Assembly: GCF_030929605.1 (NCBI RefSeq)
Contig: NZ_JAVFVS010000011.1
Location: 186,001 to 250,000 of the forward strand
Origin: Flavobacterium sp. LHD-80
GTDB lineage: Bacteria > Bacteroidota > Bacteroidia > Flavobacteriales > Flavobacteriaceae
Length of the DNA stretch: 64,000 bases
Reading direction: 5' to 3'
The translations under genes and the position numbers were made by a program. Position 1 is the first letter of the stretch. Each line of letters opens with the position of its first letter. Positions 9,245 to 17,856 of the stretch are shown one piece after another. The notes beneath the pieces were generated by a model that saw nothing but the letters and a program-made list of their open reading frames with translations, had not been told where the DNA came from and did no database searches.

Positions 9245-10312
9245 TTATCTAAAGATACCTAAATCTACTTTTAAAGAAAAAATATTCGAATAAAGTGCCG
9301 CACTTTGATTGCCTAAATCAGTCAAAGCATAATCGACCTGAATTCCTTTGTATTTGAAGCCAAGACCAATATTGGGCTGGAAATTTACTTTTTCGGTATT
9401 GTCTAATTGCATTACATTCTGAAAATTTCCTGCACCGGCTCTCAAGAAAACAAGATCGGTGTATCCAAATTCAAAACCAACTGCTGGATCGATACTTACT
9501 ACTTTTGATGAAATAATATCATTTGTCTGCTCAAAACGCATATTCAAATTTGTTGCGACTAAAAGGCTATAATCATTATGAAAATCAAACTTTTTTGAAA
9601 CTCCCAATTGCGCTTTTGGTAAAGTGATTTCAGTGCTTTCAGGCAATTCATTGTTTTCTCCCGGAATGGCGTTGGCAATTTTTGCATATTCTTCTTCGTC
9701 AATATTCCAGATATTGTAAGTGGTTGTAATGTCACGAAGCATTAAGCCGAATTTCCAGTCATTGCGTTCAAACTGCAATCCTATATCAAAACCAAATCCC
9801 CATGAATTGGCAAATTTTCCAATAATTCGTCTGATTACTTTTGCATTCACGCCGTATTGAAAACCTTCAACCGGCAATTTTCGGCCGTATGAAAAAGTAA
9901 AACCGTAATCTGCAGTCGAAAACAAACTGATTCGATTATAATCAATATTTCCTTGGCTGTCGATCAATTGCGTGGTATCCATAATGTCATCAACTCCAAA
10001 ACGAATCATCGAGATTCCCCAGGCACTTCGGTCATCAATTGGACTTGCATATGCTATAAAATCATATTGTGCAATGTTAGCAAAATAATTTGCATGCATT
10101 AAGGATATTTGATGATCTTCAAGATTTGTTAAACCGGCTGGATTCCAGTATGTAGCGTTAACATCATTTGTTGAAGCAACAACGGCGCTCGACATTCCTA
10201 ATGCCGCAGCATCAACACCAATATTCATAAACTCATTCGAGTATTTACGAACGGTTTGTGCATACTGTGAAGCGAAACTCCAAAACAATAAAAACGCAAA
10301 AAGTTTTTTCAA
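9245..10312 (-). CDS. PorV/PorQ-family outer-membrane beta-barrel protein
   Basis: This 355-residue protein has a signal peptide ending SFASQYAQ. The mature protein opens with the family hallmark: a FMNIGVDAAALGMSSA region, then TYWNPAGL near residues 56-63. This is typical of the FadL-like PorV/PorQ barrel group of Bacteroidota. PorV shuttles type IX secretion cargo. Several paralogues exist per genome and their roles are less clear. No other type IX genes lie nearby, so a direct role in secretion is unproven. A TAnnTTTG -7 motif lies on the minus strand at 10354-10361. Confidence 0.78.
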   Translation of the reverse strand: MKKLFAFLLFWSFASQYAQTVRKYSNEFMNIGVDAAALGMSSAVVASTNDVNATYWNPAGLTNLEDHQISLMHANYFANIAQYDFIAYASPIDDRSAWGISMIRFGVDDIMDTTQLIDSQGNIDYNRISLFSTADYGFTFSYGRKLPVEGFQYGVNAKVIRRIIGKFANSWGFGFDIGLQFERNDWKFGLMLRDITTTYNIWNIDEEEYAKIANAIPGENNELPESTEITLPKAQLGVSKKFDFHNDYSLLVATNLNMRFEQTNDIISSKVVSIDPAVGFEFGYTDLVFLRAGAGNFQNVMQLDNTEKVNFQPNIGLGFKYKGIQVDYALTDLGNQSAALYSNIFSLKVDLGIFR

Positions 10313-10353
10313 CGGCTATTTATTTGCAGACTGAGGCCTGTTTTAATTTTTTC

Positions 10354-10361
10354 CAAAAATA
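10354..10361 (-). promoter_or_regulatory. Candidate -7 element for the PorV-like gene
   Basis: The minus strand reads TATTTTTG, a match to TAnnTTTG, about 40 bp upstream of the start at 10312. This places an mRNA start shortly before the gene. Confidence 0.45.
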
Positions 10362-10556
10362 GAATATTTTACTCATCTAATTTTCGTCCTTCTGATAAAT
10401 ATCGACAAAGTTGCAATTTGAAACTTCTTTTTAATGGACTCGTTTTCTATCTAGTATAGAAATTCAGGCAGATTGTTTAAATAATTTATCATAAATGTAA
10501 AAATGGCATGTTATTTTATACGAAATTTGTTCTCACCATTATCAAACTTTATAAAA

Positions 10557-11267
10557 ATGAATATTAAAAAACACATTCCTAATTTAATTACCTTAATAAA
10601 TCTTTTCTGTGGCTGTGTAGCCGTTGTTTTTATATCTCAAGCCAATTATGAAATGGCTTTTTACATGGTTTGTTTAGGAATATTTTTTGATTTTTTTGAT
10701 GGTTTTTTTGCCAGATTATTTAAAGTTTCAAGTCCGCTTGGATTACAGTTGGATTCTTTGGCAGATATGGTTACCAGTGGAGTTGCGCCTGGCTATGTAA
10801 TGTATACTTTGTTTGCAAATAGTGCACACGAGTTAGGGACTAATTCTTTTATACCATTTTTAGGTTTTATTGTTACTTTGGGTTCTTGCTATCGTTTAGC
10901 AAATTTTAATATCGATACACGTCAGACAGATTCTTTTATTGGTTTGCCAACTCCTGCAAATTCTCTTTTTATCTTGAGCCTTCCGTTGGTTTTAAAGTTT
11001 TCAGATTCTTTAATGCTTCTTGAAATTTTAACCAATCAATATATTTTGCTAATAATCACGTTATGCAGTGCGTATATTTTAAATGCCGAAATCCCTTTGT
11101 TTGCATTAAAAATTAAAAAATTCACTTTTAAAGATAATGTACTTCAAATTGTGTTCTTGGCAATTTCTCTTGTTTTGCTTTTATTGCTTCAGTTTGGAGC
11201 AATTCCAGTTATCATCATTTTTTATGTATTGTTGTCAATCATAAATAATATGTTTTTGAAGAAGTAG
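10557..11267 (+). CDS. pssA: CDP-diacylglycerol-serine O-phosphatidyltransferase
   Basis: The enzyme makes phosphatidylserine, the precursor of phosphatidylethanolamine, at the inner membrane. The CDP-alcohol phosphatidyltransferase motif is complete: D45-x2-D48-G49-x2-A52-R53-x8-G62-x3-D66-x3-D70, followed by several hydrophobic helices. The reading frame is open from 10503. I chose the ATG at 10557 because the conserved protein begins MNIKKHIPNLITLINL, and the 18 extra residues do not resemble the family. This gives 236 residues. The gene is divergent from the PorV-like gene and 11 bp before the GH25 gene. Confidence 0.9.
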   Translation: MNIKKHIPNLITLINLFCGCVAVVFISQANYEMAFYMVCLGIFFDFFDGFFARLFKVSSPLGLQLDSLADMVTSGVAPGYVMYTLFANSAHELGTNSFIPFLGFIVTLGSCYRLANFNIDTRQTDSFIGLPTPANSLFILSLPLVLKFSDSLMLLEILTNQYILLIITLCSAYILNAEIPLFALKIKKFTFKDNVLQIVFLAISLVLLLLLQFGAIPVIIIFYVLLSIINNMFLKK

Positions 11268-11278
11268 TTTACATTGTA

Positions 11279-12133
11279 ATGGCAAGAAAAACAACTTACC
11301 GCAAAACATATGCAAGAAAACCGGCTGGAAGATCTTTTTTAAGCAAGCTGATTCGGTTTGTTGTATATTCTTTTTTAATAGTGCTTTTCATTGGGGCAAT
11401 ATATCATTATCGCGCCGGATTAGCGTATTACCTCGGATTTAAATCGGATAAAACTTTAGATGAAAATGAAGTGGACAAGCATCTTTCGGATGTTCGAAAT
11501 ATTCGTGTTCTCGAAAATCACAAAGGAAAAGTTGTCGGATTTGATGTTTCGGAATTTCAGGGAAAAGTAGATTGGGAAGAAGTCGAAATTTTAGACGAGA
11601 AATATCCGGTGCAGTTTGTTTTTATCAGAGCAACAGCTGGGAATGATTATGTTGACAGACAATTTAAAAGAAATTGGGAAGGCGCAAAAGAAAATAAAAT
11701 TATGCGCGGCGCGTATCATTATTATCGCCCAAATGAAAATTCAATTGAACAAGCAAATCTTTTTATCAAAACCGTAAAATTGCAAAAAGGCGATCTTCCG
11801 CCAGTTTTAGATATCGAAAAACTACCGAAAAACCAGCCTTTAGACAGTTTAAAAAAAGGTTTGAAGCGTTGGTTAACTAAAGTCGAAAAGCATTATCAGG
11901 TTCGTCCAATAATTTATTCAGGTGAAAGATATTATAGTGATTTCTTAAAAGAAGAATTTAGCGAATATTTATTCTGGATTGCCAACTACAATTTCTACAG
12001 AGAAAAAATTGAAGACGATTGGCTTTTTTGGCAGTTTACAGAAAAAGCTTCTTTGCCAGGAATCAAACATCGAGTTGATGTGAATATTTATAATGGCGAC
12101 TTGGAGCAGTTGCAGTTTATTACAGTGGAATAA
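11279..12133 (+). CDS. Membrane-anchored GH25-family lysozyme-like glycosidase
   Basis: This 284-residue protein has a basic N-terminus and one transmembrane segment at about 24-45, which suggests a type II inner-membrane anchor with a periplasmic catalytic domain. The GH25 landmarks are GFDVSEFQGKVDW near residue 85, FIRATAG, the GAYHYYRP strand and the catalytic PPVLDIEK with its DxE pair. The WFWQF-like end of the barrel is also present (DWLFWQF). GH25 enzymes cleave the beta-1,4 bond of peptidoglycan. It is followed directly by a long inverted repeat. Confidence 0.85.
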   Translation: MARKTTYRKTYARKPAGRSFLSKLIRFVVYSFLIVLFIGAIYHYRAGLAYYLGFKSDKTLDENEVDKHLSDVRNIRVLENHKGKVVGFDVSEFQGKVDWEEVEILDEKYPVQFVFIRATAGNDYVDRQFKRNWEGAKENKIMRGAYHYYRPNENSIEQANLFIKTVKLQKGDLPPVLDIEKLPKNQPLDSLKKGLKRWLTKVEKHYQVRPIIYSGERYYSDFLKEEFSEYLFWIANYNFYREKIEDDWLFWQFTEKASLPGIKHRVDVNIYNGDLEQLQFITVE

Positions 12134-12285
12134 AAGTGTTCAGTGGTCAGGTTTTTAGTGTTCAGTCTTTTAGAATAAAAAAAAACAGTTTTTTAGTGAT
12201 CAGCTTGAAACTCAATACTAAAAAACTGTATACTGCTTACTTTTTTAAGAACTGATCACTAAAAACCTGACCACTGAACACTTTT
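12132..12285. repeat. Nested inverted repeat between convergent genes
   Basis: Two perfect 29-bp arms (12132-12160 and 12257-12285), each containing GTTCAGTGGTCAGG or its complement, flank an inner inverted pair of 13 bp (12185-12197 and 12217-12229). GTGATCAG and GTGTTCAG variants recur inside. The outer arms start at the stop codon of the GH25 gene and end at the stop codon of lptB. The element can act as a terminator in both directions, but it is longer and more nested than an ordinary terminator. It resembles an interspersed palindrome. Confidence 0.85.
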
Positions 12286-13025
12286 TAAAACTCAAGTTTC
12301 TTCTTACGAAGTTCGAAGTTTTGTCCAAGATAAACACGGCGAACCATTTCATCTTCTACTAATTCTTCTGGAACTCCAGCTTTCAGGATTCCTCCTTCAA
12401 ACATCAAGTATGTTTTATCGGTAATAGCTAAAGTTTCCTGAACGTTGTGATCGGTAATTAAGATTCCGATATTTTTGTTTTTTAACTGAGCAACAATTCG
12501 CTGAATATCTTCAACCGCAACCGGGTCAACTCCTGCAAAAGGCTCATCCAATAAAATAAATTTTGGATCGGTTGCCAATGCACGAGCAATTTCAGTACGA
12601 CGACGTTCTCCTCCAGAAAGTAAATCGCCTCGGTTAGTACGAATATGTTCTAAGCTGAATTCTTCAATTAAACTTTCCATTTTTGCAATTTGAGCTTCTT
12701 TCGAAAGTTTAGTTAATTGCAAAACGCTCAAGATATTATCTTCGATACTCAATTTTCTAAAAACTGAAGCTTCTTGTGCCAAATAACCAATTCCTTGCTG
12801 TGCACGTTTGTACATCGGATAATCAGTAATATTCAAATCATCAAGATAGATATTTCCTTGATTTGGTTTTACCAATCCAACAATCATATAGAAAGAAGTG
12901 GTTTTTCCAGCACCATTCGGACCTAAAAGTCCTACGATTTCTCCTTGATTTACTTCAACAGAAATTCCTTTTACAACACTTCGGCCTTTGTATGTTTTGA
13001 TTAAATTATCGGCTCTTAATTTCAT
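12285..13025 (-). CDS. lptB: LPS export ABC transporter ATP-binding protein LptB
   Basis: This 246-residue ATPase drives LPS extraction from the inner membrane together with LptF/LptG. Walker A is GPNGAGKTT at 35-43, the signature LSGGE is at 136-140, Walker B ILLDEP is at 157-162 and the switch histidine is H193. The sequence from YLAQEASVFRKLS onward is characteristic of LptB rather than a general importer ATPase. It is separated from the upstream AhpD-like gene by a short repeat-containing gap. kdsD, a KDO pathway gene, lies three genes upstream on the same strand. Confidence 0.92.
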   Translation of the reverse strand: MKLRADNLIKTYKGRSVVKGISVEVNQGEIVGLLGPNGAGKTTSFYMIVGLVKPNQGNIYLDDLNITDYPMYKRAQQGIGYLAQEASVFRKLSIEDNILSVLQLTKLSKEAQIAKMESLIEEFSLEHIRTNRGDLLSGGERRRTEIARALATDPKFILLDEPFAGVDPVAVEDIQRIVAQLKNKNIGILITDHNVQETLAITDKTYLMFEGGILKAGVPEELVEDEMVRRVYLGQNFELRKKKLEF

Positions 13026-13032
13026 TTTATTA

Positions 13033-13100
13033 GTTTAATCGTTTAATCGATAAATCGTAGTCGTTGCAAATTAACGAATAAACGATTCAACAGTTAAACG
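13033..13100. repeat. Short imperfect inverted repeat of GTTTAATCG units
   Basis: The stretch 13033-13057 carries tandem GTTTAATC units. The stretch 13075-13100 carries the inverse (AAACGATT, GTTAAACG) in the gap between the AhpD-like gene and lptB. It can fold into an imperfect hairpin. It is probably a minor interspersed repeat, perhaps a weak terminator. Confidence 0.5.
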
Positions 13101-13109
13101 TATTAACAA

Positions 13110-13463
13110 TTATTTATTTCCTTGCTCTTCAAGCGCTTCCCAGAATTCGTAAGCTCTTCTTAAATGCGGAATTACAATTGTTCCGCCAACAAGAGTTGCG
13201 ATTCCCATTGCTTCCATCATTTCTTCTTTCGAAACGCCTTCTTTATAACTTGTTTCCAAGTGATATTTTACACAGTCATCACATCTCAAAACTGTCGATG
13301 CAACTAATCCTAAAAGTTCTTTAGTTTTTACATCAAGAGCTCCTGGAGCGTATGCATTGGTGTCAAGGTTGAAAATTCGCTTTACAATTTTGTTATTGTC
13401 AGCTAATAATTTTTCGTTCATTTTAGAACGGTAGTCGTTAAATTCTTGTATTAATTCAGACAT
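13110..13463 (-). CDS. Carboxymuconolactone decarboxylase / AhpD-like family protein
   Basis: This small all-helical protein of 117 residues has the AhpD-type redox motif CDDC followed by KYHLE at about 57-66. The family includes alkylhydroperoxidase-like disulfide enzymes and true decarboxylases. The CxxC pair favours a thiol redox role, but substrate and partner are unknown. Its first codons overlap the end of tatC by 8 bp, so the two are translationally coupled. Confidence 0.82.
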   Translation of the reverse strand: MSELIQEFNDYRSKMNEKLLADNNKIVKRIFNLDTNAYAPGALDVKTKELLGLVASTVLRCDDCVKYHLETSYKEGVSKEEMMEAMGIATLVGGTIVIPHLRRAYEFWEALEEQGNK

Positions 13464-14271
13464 TTTCTTTCATTTTATTTCGATAAACAATCCTTGAGAT
13501 AAGGATACTCACTTCGTAGATAATCAACATTGGTATTGCTACAATAGTCTGACTTACTACATCTGGAGGAGTTACAATTGCAGCAATAATCAAGATGATT
13601 ACTACGGCATATTTCCAATATTTTCTTAAAAAAGTAGGAGTTACAAGTCCTAATTTGGTTAAAAAATAAATAGCGATCGGCAATTCAAAAAAGATTGCAC
13701 TTCCTAAAATACTTGTCTTTACCATTCCCATATAAGACTCAAGCGTAAATTGATTTTTCACAACGTCACTCACAGAGAAAGTGGCAACGAAATTTACCGA
13801 CATTGGAATTACAACAAAGTACCCAAATAATACTCCTAAAAAGAAAAGAAGCGAAGAAACAAAAATGAAAACTTTTGCGTTTTTGCGTTCTTTCTCATAC
13901 AAAGCTGGGCTGATAAATTTCCAGATTTCCCACAAAATATAAGGGAAACTTAAGATGAAACCTGCTAAAAGGCACATCCATACAAATATATTTACCTGTC
14001 CTTCCATTTCAGTATTCTGAATAATGAAATTCAGTTCAGTAATACAAATGCTGTCTGCAAATCCTAATTGATGCGATAAATCACAAAACCATACATAAGT
14101 AAAAAATGTTGGCCTGATAGGTCCCAAAATAATTTGGTCAAACAAATAATCACTAATAAAATAAGTCACAAATGCCATTATACATATTGCAATTGTGCTT
14201 CTAACTAATAACCATCTTAATTCTTCAAGATGATCTAAAAATGACATCTCGCCAAGGTTTTTCTTTGCCAT
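13456..14271 (-). CDS. tatC: Sec-independent protein translocase subunit TatC
   Basis: TatC is the receptor of the twin-arginine pathway for folded proteins in the inner membrane. The protein has 271 residues and six hydrophobic segments. It opens with MSFLDHLEELRW, the conserved cytoplasmic N-terminus of TatC. Later FISPALYEKERK, PFILWE-type loop residues (SFPYILWEIWKF) and AIVTPPDVVSQ are family landmarks. An insertion of about 40 residues after the first helix (residues 50-90) fits Bacteroidota TatC. Its ATG overlaps the kdsD stop by one base (TAATG). No tatA lies in this window. Confidence 0.93.
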   Translation of the reverse strand: MAKKNLGEMSFLDHLEELRWLLVRSTIAICIMAFVTYFISDYLFDQIILGPIRPTFFTYVWFCDLSHQLGFADSICITELNFIIQNTEMEGQVNIFVWMCLLAGFILSFPYILWEIWKFISPALYEKERKNAKVFIFVSSLLFFLGVLFGYFVVIPMSVNFVATFSVSDVVKNQFTLESYMGMVKTSILGSAIFFELPIAIYFLTKLGLVTPTFLRKYWKYAVVIILIIAAIVTPPDVVSQTIVAIPMLIIYEVSILISRIVYRNKMKENV

Positions 14272-15236
14272 TATACGATTCCTTCTTTTAAAATGTCATG
14301 TAAATGTAATACTCCTTTATATTCGCCATTGTCGGCAACGATTAGCTGTGTAATCGAAAAATCTTCCAAAATGTTCAAGGCATCAACTGCCATTGTTTCT
14401 GATGAAACTAATTTTGGGTTTTTAGACATAATATCTCTAGCAGTTAAATCTGCAATAGTATCTACGTTGTTTAGCATTCGTCGGATGTCTCCATCTGTAA
14501 TAATTCCGATAATTTTATTGTCTTCAATTACCGCAGTTACACCTAATCTTTTTTCAGAGATTTCAAAAATAGCTTTTTTGATTGAAGTCTCTGGTGTAAC
14601 CATCGGTTTTAAAGAATGTTCAATCATATCTTTAACCTTAAGAAGCAGTTTTTTACCTAAAGCGCCGCCTGGATGATAAATTGCAAAATCTTCGGGTTTA
14701 AAATCGCGCATTTCCATTAAACAAACCGCAAGAGCGTCACCCATGACAAGCTGTGCTGTTGTGCTGTTTGTTGGTGCAAGATTTATTGGGCAAGCTTCGA
14801 TTTCGACAGTTGTATTTAAAACATAGTCAGAACCTTTTGCTAAAAAGGAAGTTATGTTACCAGTCATTGCAATTAAAGTGTTTCCGAAGCGTTTCAATAA
14901 CGGAACTAAAACTTTAATTTCAGGACTATTGCCACTTTTTGAAATACAGATGATGATATCTTCATTCTGAATCATGCCTAAGTCTCCATGAATAGCTTCA
15001 GAAGCATGCAAAAACATAGATGGTGTGCCTGTTGAGTTAAAAGTAGCAACCATTTTTTGCGCAATGATTGCGCTTTTTCCGATGCCTGTAACGATCAAAC
15101 GGCCTTTAGTTTCGTAAATGCGTTGAACGGCTTCGTAGAAATTTTCGTCTAAAAAATCAATTAGTTTTGTAATTGCCTCACTTTCAGATAGTATGGTTTT
15201 TTTGGCAATCGCCAATATATTTTCTTTTGTGATCAA
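14271..15236 (-). CDS. kdsD: Arabinose-5-phosphate isomerase, KpsF/GutQ family
   Basis: The enzyme converts ribulose-5-phosphate to arabinose-5-phosphate, the first step toward KDO for LPS. An N-terminal SIS domain (GIGKSAIIAQ at 52-61 and LHASEAIHGDLG) is followed by two C-terminal CBS domains (about 200-320). The frame stays open to 15449, but that extension lies inside recQ and upstream of the promoter-like motif at 15291-15298. The first plausible start is TTG at 15236, which gives 321 residues, the usual family length. It overlaps tatC by one base. Confidence 0.88.
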   Translation of the reverse strand: MITKENILAIAKKTILSESEAITKLIDFLDENFYEAVQRIYETKGRLIVTGIGKSAIIAQKMVATFNSTGTPSMFLHASEAIHGDLGMIQNEDIIICISKSGNSPEIKVLVPLLKRFGNTLIAMTGNITSFLAKGSDYVLNTTVEIEACPINLAPTNSTTAQLVMGDALAVCLMEMRDFKPEDFAIYHPGGALGKKLLLKVKDMIEHSLKPMVTPETSIKKAIFEISEKRLGVTAVIEDNKIIGIITDGDIRRMLNNVDTIADLTARDIMSKNPKLVSSETMAVDALNILEDFSITQLIVADNGEYKGVLHLHDILKEGIV

Positions 15237-15290
15237 AACAGAATATTTAAAATTTGTATGTATAAAAGAAAGTTGTATCTTTATGTGTTG

Positions 15291-15298
15291 CAAATTTA
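15291..15298 (-). promoter_or_regulatory. Candidate -7 element deciding the kdsD start
   Basis: The minus strand reads TAAATTTG, a match to the Bacteroidota -7 consensus. Transcription would begin near 15284, which rules out the upstream ATG at 15449 and supports the TTG at 15236. The element lies between the divergent kdsD and recQ. Confidence 0.55.
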
Positions 15299-15324
15299 TA
15301 CAAAAATATCCATTAAAATAAAGA

Positions 15325-17520
15325 ATGAATTCAAACGAAATTGAAATACATAAGGAATTAAAGAAGTATTTCGGCTTTAGCCAATTTAAGGGCTTGCAGG
15401 AACAAGTCATTACAAGTATTTTAGGTAAAACTAATACTTTTGTAATCATGCCGACTGGTGGTGGAAAGTCTCTTTGTTATCAATTACCCGCTTTAATTCA
15501 GGAAGGAACAGCAATTGTTGTTTCTCCTCTAATTGCTTTGATGAAAAATCAGGTTGATGCGATTCGAAGCCTTTCTTCAGAAAACGGAATTGCGCATGTG
15601 CTTAATTCTTCCCTTACAAAAACAGAAATTGCTCAGGTGAAAAAGGATATCAGTTCCGGTTTGACCAAGCTTTTATATGTGGCTCCAGAATCTTTAACTA
15701 AAGAGGAATATGTTGCTTTTTTGCAAAGCGTGCCAATTTCATTCGTTGCGATTGATGAAGCACACTGTATTTCAGAATGGGGACATGATTTTAGGCCGGA
15801 GTACAGGAATCTTAGAAATATTATCAAGCAATTAGGTAAAGTGCCAATTATTGGACTTACCGCAACTGCAACCCCAAAAGTTCAGGAGGATATTCTGAAA
15901 AACCTTGATATGTCTGATGCAAATACTTTTAAAGCATCATTCAACAGACCGAACTTATACTACGAAGTTCGCACAAAAACGAAAAATATTGAATCGGATA
16001 TTATTCGATTTATCAAACAACATAAAGGCAAATCTGGAATTATTTATTGCTTAAGCCGTAAAAAAGTAGAATCGATTGCCGAAGTTTTACAAGTGAACGG
16101 AATCAGTGCTGTTCCGTATCACGCAGGATTGGATGCAAAAACACGCGCCAAACATCAAGACATGTTTTTGATGGAAGATGTTGATGTTGTTGTAGCAACA
16201 ATCGCTTTCGGGATGGGAATTGACAAACCAGACGTTCGATTTGTAATTCATCATGATATTCCAAAATCACTAGAAAGTTATTATCAGGAAACGGGTCGTG
16301 CCGGCCGTGATGGAGGAGAAGGACATTGTCTTGCTTATTACTCTTATAAAGATGTAGAAAAACTGGAGAAATTTATGTCTGGCAAACCAGTTGCCGAACA
16401 GGAAATTGGTTTTGCGCTTTTGCAGGAAGTTGTGGCTTACGCCGAAACTTCAATGTCACGTAGAAAGTTTCTTCTTCATTATTTCGGAGAAGAATTTGAC
16501 AGCGAAACTGGAGAAGGTGCAGATATGGACGACAACGTTCGAAATCCTAAACACAAAGTTGAGGCAAAAGAACAAGTCGTTAAATTATTGGAAATCGTTC
16601 GAGACACGAAACATATATACAAGTCAAAAGAAATTGTCTTTACTTTAATTGGGCGTATAAATGCTGTAATTAAAGCACATAAAACAGATACACAGTCCTT
16701 TTTTGGTTCAGGTTCTGATCATGATGAAAAATATTGGATGGCGTTGTTGAGACAAGTTTTAGTTTCGGGTTATTTGTCAAAAGATATCGAAACTTATGGC
16801 GTTATAAAAATTACGAAAGCGGGATTGGATTTCATTAAAAAACCGGTTTCGTTTATGATGTCTGAAGATCATGAATACAGTGAAGCTGATGATGAAGCAA
16901 TCGTAACCGCAGGAAAATCATCGGGAACTGCTGATGAAGTTTTGATGGGAATGCTTCGCGAACTACGTAAAAAAGTAGCCAAAAAATTAGGTGTTCCTCC
17001 GTTTGTGGTTTTTCAGGATCCTTCGCTTGAAGATATGGCTCTAAAATATCCAATTTCGTTAACTGAATTGTATAATATTCATGGAGTTGGAGAAGGAAAA
17101 GCTAAAAAATACGGTGGAGAATTCGTAGCATTAATCAGTCGATATGTTGAGGATAACGATATTATTCGTCCGGATGATTTAGTTGTAAAATCTACAGGAG
17201 TTAACTCGGCAAACAAATTATACATTATCCAGAATATTGACAGGAAATTGCCTTTAAGTGATATCGCTTCTGCAAAAGGACTTTCGATGGATGCTTTGAT
17301 CAAAGAAATGGAGCAAATCGTATATTCGGGTACAAAACTGAATATCAAATATTGGGTTGATGATATGCTTGACGATGATCAACAAGAAGAAATTCACGAT
17401 TACTTCATGGAATCAGAATCGGATAAAATTGAAGACGCCCTAAAAGAATTTGACGGCGATTATGATATTGATGAATTGCGTTTAATGCGTATTAAGTTTA
17501 TCAGCGAGGTAGCTAATTAA
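15325..17520 (+). CDS. recQ: ATP-dependent DNA helicase RecQ, without canonical zinc cysteines
   Basis: This is a 731-residue 3'-5' helicase for DNA repair and recombination. Motif I MPTGGGKS is at 42-49, DEAH at 144-147 and motif VI QETGRAGRDG at 321-330. A RecQ C-terminal winged-helix region follows, then an HRDC domain at about 540-615. After motif VI, the usual zinc site with four cysteines is replaced. The matching region 371-406 keeps SRRKFLLHYFGEE but has a serine at the first cysteine position and acidic residues in place of the others. This may be a lineage trait. It is convergent with the next gene. Confidence 0.93.
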   Translation: MNSNEIEIHKELKKYFGFSQFKGLQEQVITSILGKTNTFVIMPTGGGKSLCYQLPALIQEGTAIVVSPLIALMKNQVDAIRSLSSENGIAHVLNSSLTKTEIAQVKKDISSGLTKLLYVAPESLTKEEYVAFLQSVPISFVAIDEAHCISEWGHDFRPEYRNLRNIIKQLGKVPIIGLTATATPKVQEDILKNLDMSDANTFKASFNRPNLYYEVRTKTKNIESDIIRFIKQHKGKSGIIYCLSRKKVESIAEVLQVNGISAVPYHAGLDAKTRAKHQDMFLMEDVDVVVATIAFGMGIDKPDVRFVIHHDIPKSLESYYQETGRAGRDGGEGHCLAYYSYKDVEKLEKFMSGKPVAEQEIGFALLQEVVAYAETSMSRRKFLLHYFGEEFDSETGEGADMDDNVRNPKHKVEAKEQVVKLLEIVRDTKHIYKSKEIVFTLIGRINAVIKAHKTDTQSFFGSGSDHDEKYWMALLRQVLVSGYLSKDIETYGVIKITKAGLDFIKKPVSFMMSEDHEYSEADDEAIVTAGKSSGTADEVLMGMLRELRKKVAKKLGVPPFVVFQDPSLEDMALKYPISLTELYNIHGVGEGKAKKYGGEFVALISRYVEDNDIIRPDDLVVKSTGVNSANKLYIIQNIDRKLPLSDIASAKGLSMDALIKEMEQIVYSGTKLNIKYWVDDMLDDDQQEEIHDYFMESESDKIEDALKEFDGDYDIDELRLMRIKFISEVAN

Positions 17521-17557
17521 AAAGTTAAATTCCAAAAAAAAAAACAACTTAAAATAT

Positions 17558-17607
17558 AAATTCCAAATTCCAAGCTATTGACAGCAATTGGGATTTGGAA
17601 TTTTTTT
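17558..17607. terminator. Terminator between convergent recQ and a small gene
   Basis: A 16-bp stem (17558-17573 with 17588-17603, one G-T pair) built from repeated ATTCCAA units is followed by a run of T. It sits 37 bp after recQ. Confidence 0.8.
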
Positions 17608-17616
17608 ATTGGAATT

Positions 17617-17856
17617 TTATCCCTCATACAATTCCCCTCGATGCGGTTTCAAAGCGTCTCTTACCTGAATCATATTTTCATCGGTTACAACCATAAAAGC
17701 TATGGCGTACATATCATCGATGATTTTAAAACCTGTAATATTTAAAGGAAGCTTTTCAATAGCAATATATTCTTTTAAATGAATTTCATGATGTTCGGCA
17801 GTTTTTGCAGAAGCCGGGCCTCGGAAATCCCAAATCAGTTTTATTTTTCTAGACAT
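17617..17856 (-). CDS. Conserved small protein of unknown function
   Basis: This 79-residue protein has no signal peptide or membrane segment. It contains WDFRGPASAKTAEHHEIHLKE with several histidines near residues 9-29 and ends with PHRGELYEG. It looks like a compact alpha/beta protein and has ordinary codon use, so I consider it real. I do not recognise a named family. It stands alone between a terminator and a repeat-filled gap. Confidence 0.65.
   Translation of the reverse strand: MSRKIKLIWDFRGPASAKTAEHHEIHLKEYIAIEKLPLNITGFKIIDDMYAIAFMVVTDENMIQVRDALKPHRGELYEG

Noticed and set aside
14293..14676. Plus-strand frame of 127 codons opposite kdsD
   Set aside because: It is fully inside the well-supported kdsD gene on the other strand and its product looks like an antisense translation.
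15237..15449. N-terminal extension of KdsD by 71 residues from the ATG at 15449
   Set aside because: The extension overlaps recQ, lies upstream of the promoter box, does not resemble the family and makes the protein too long.
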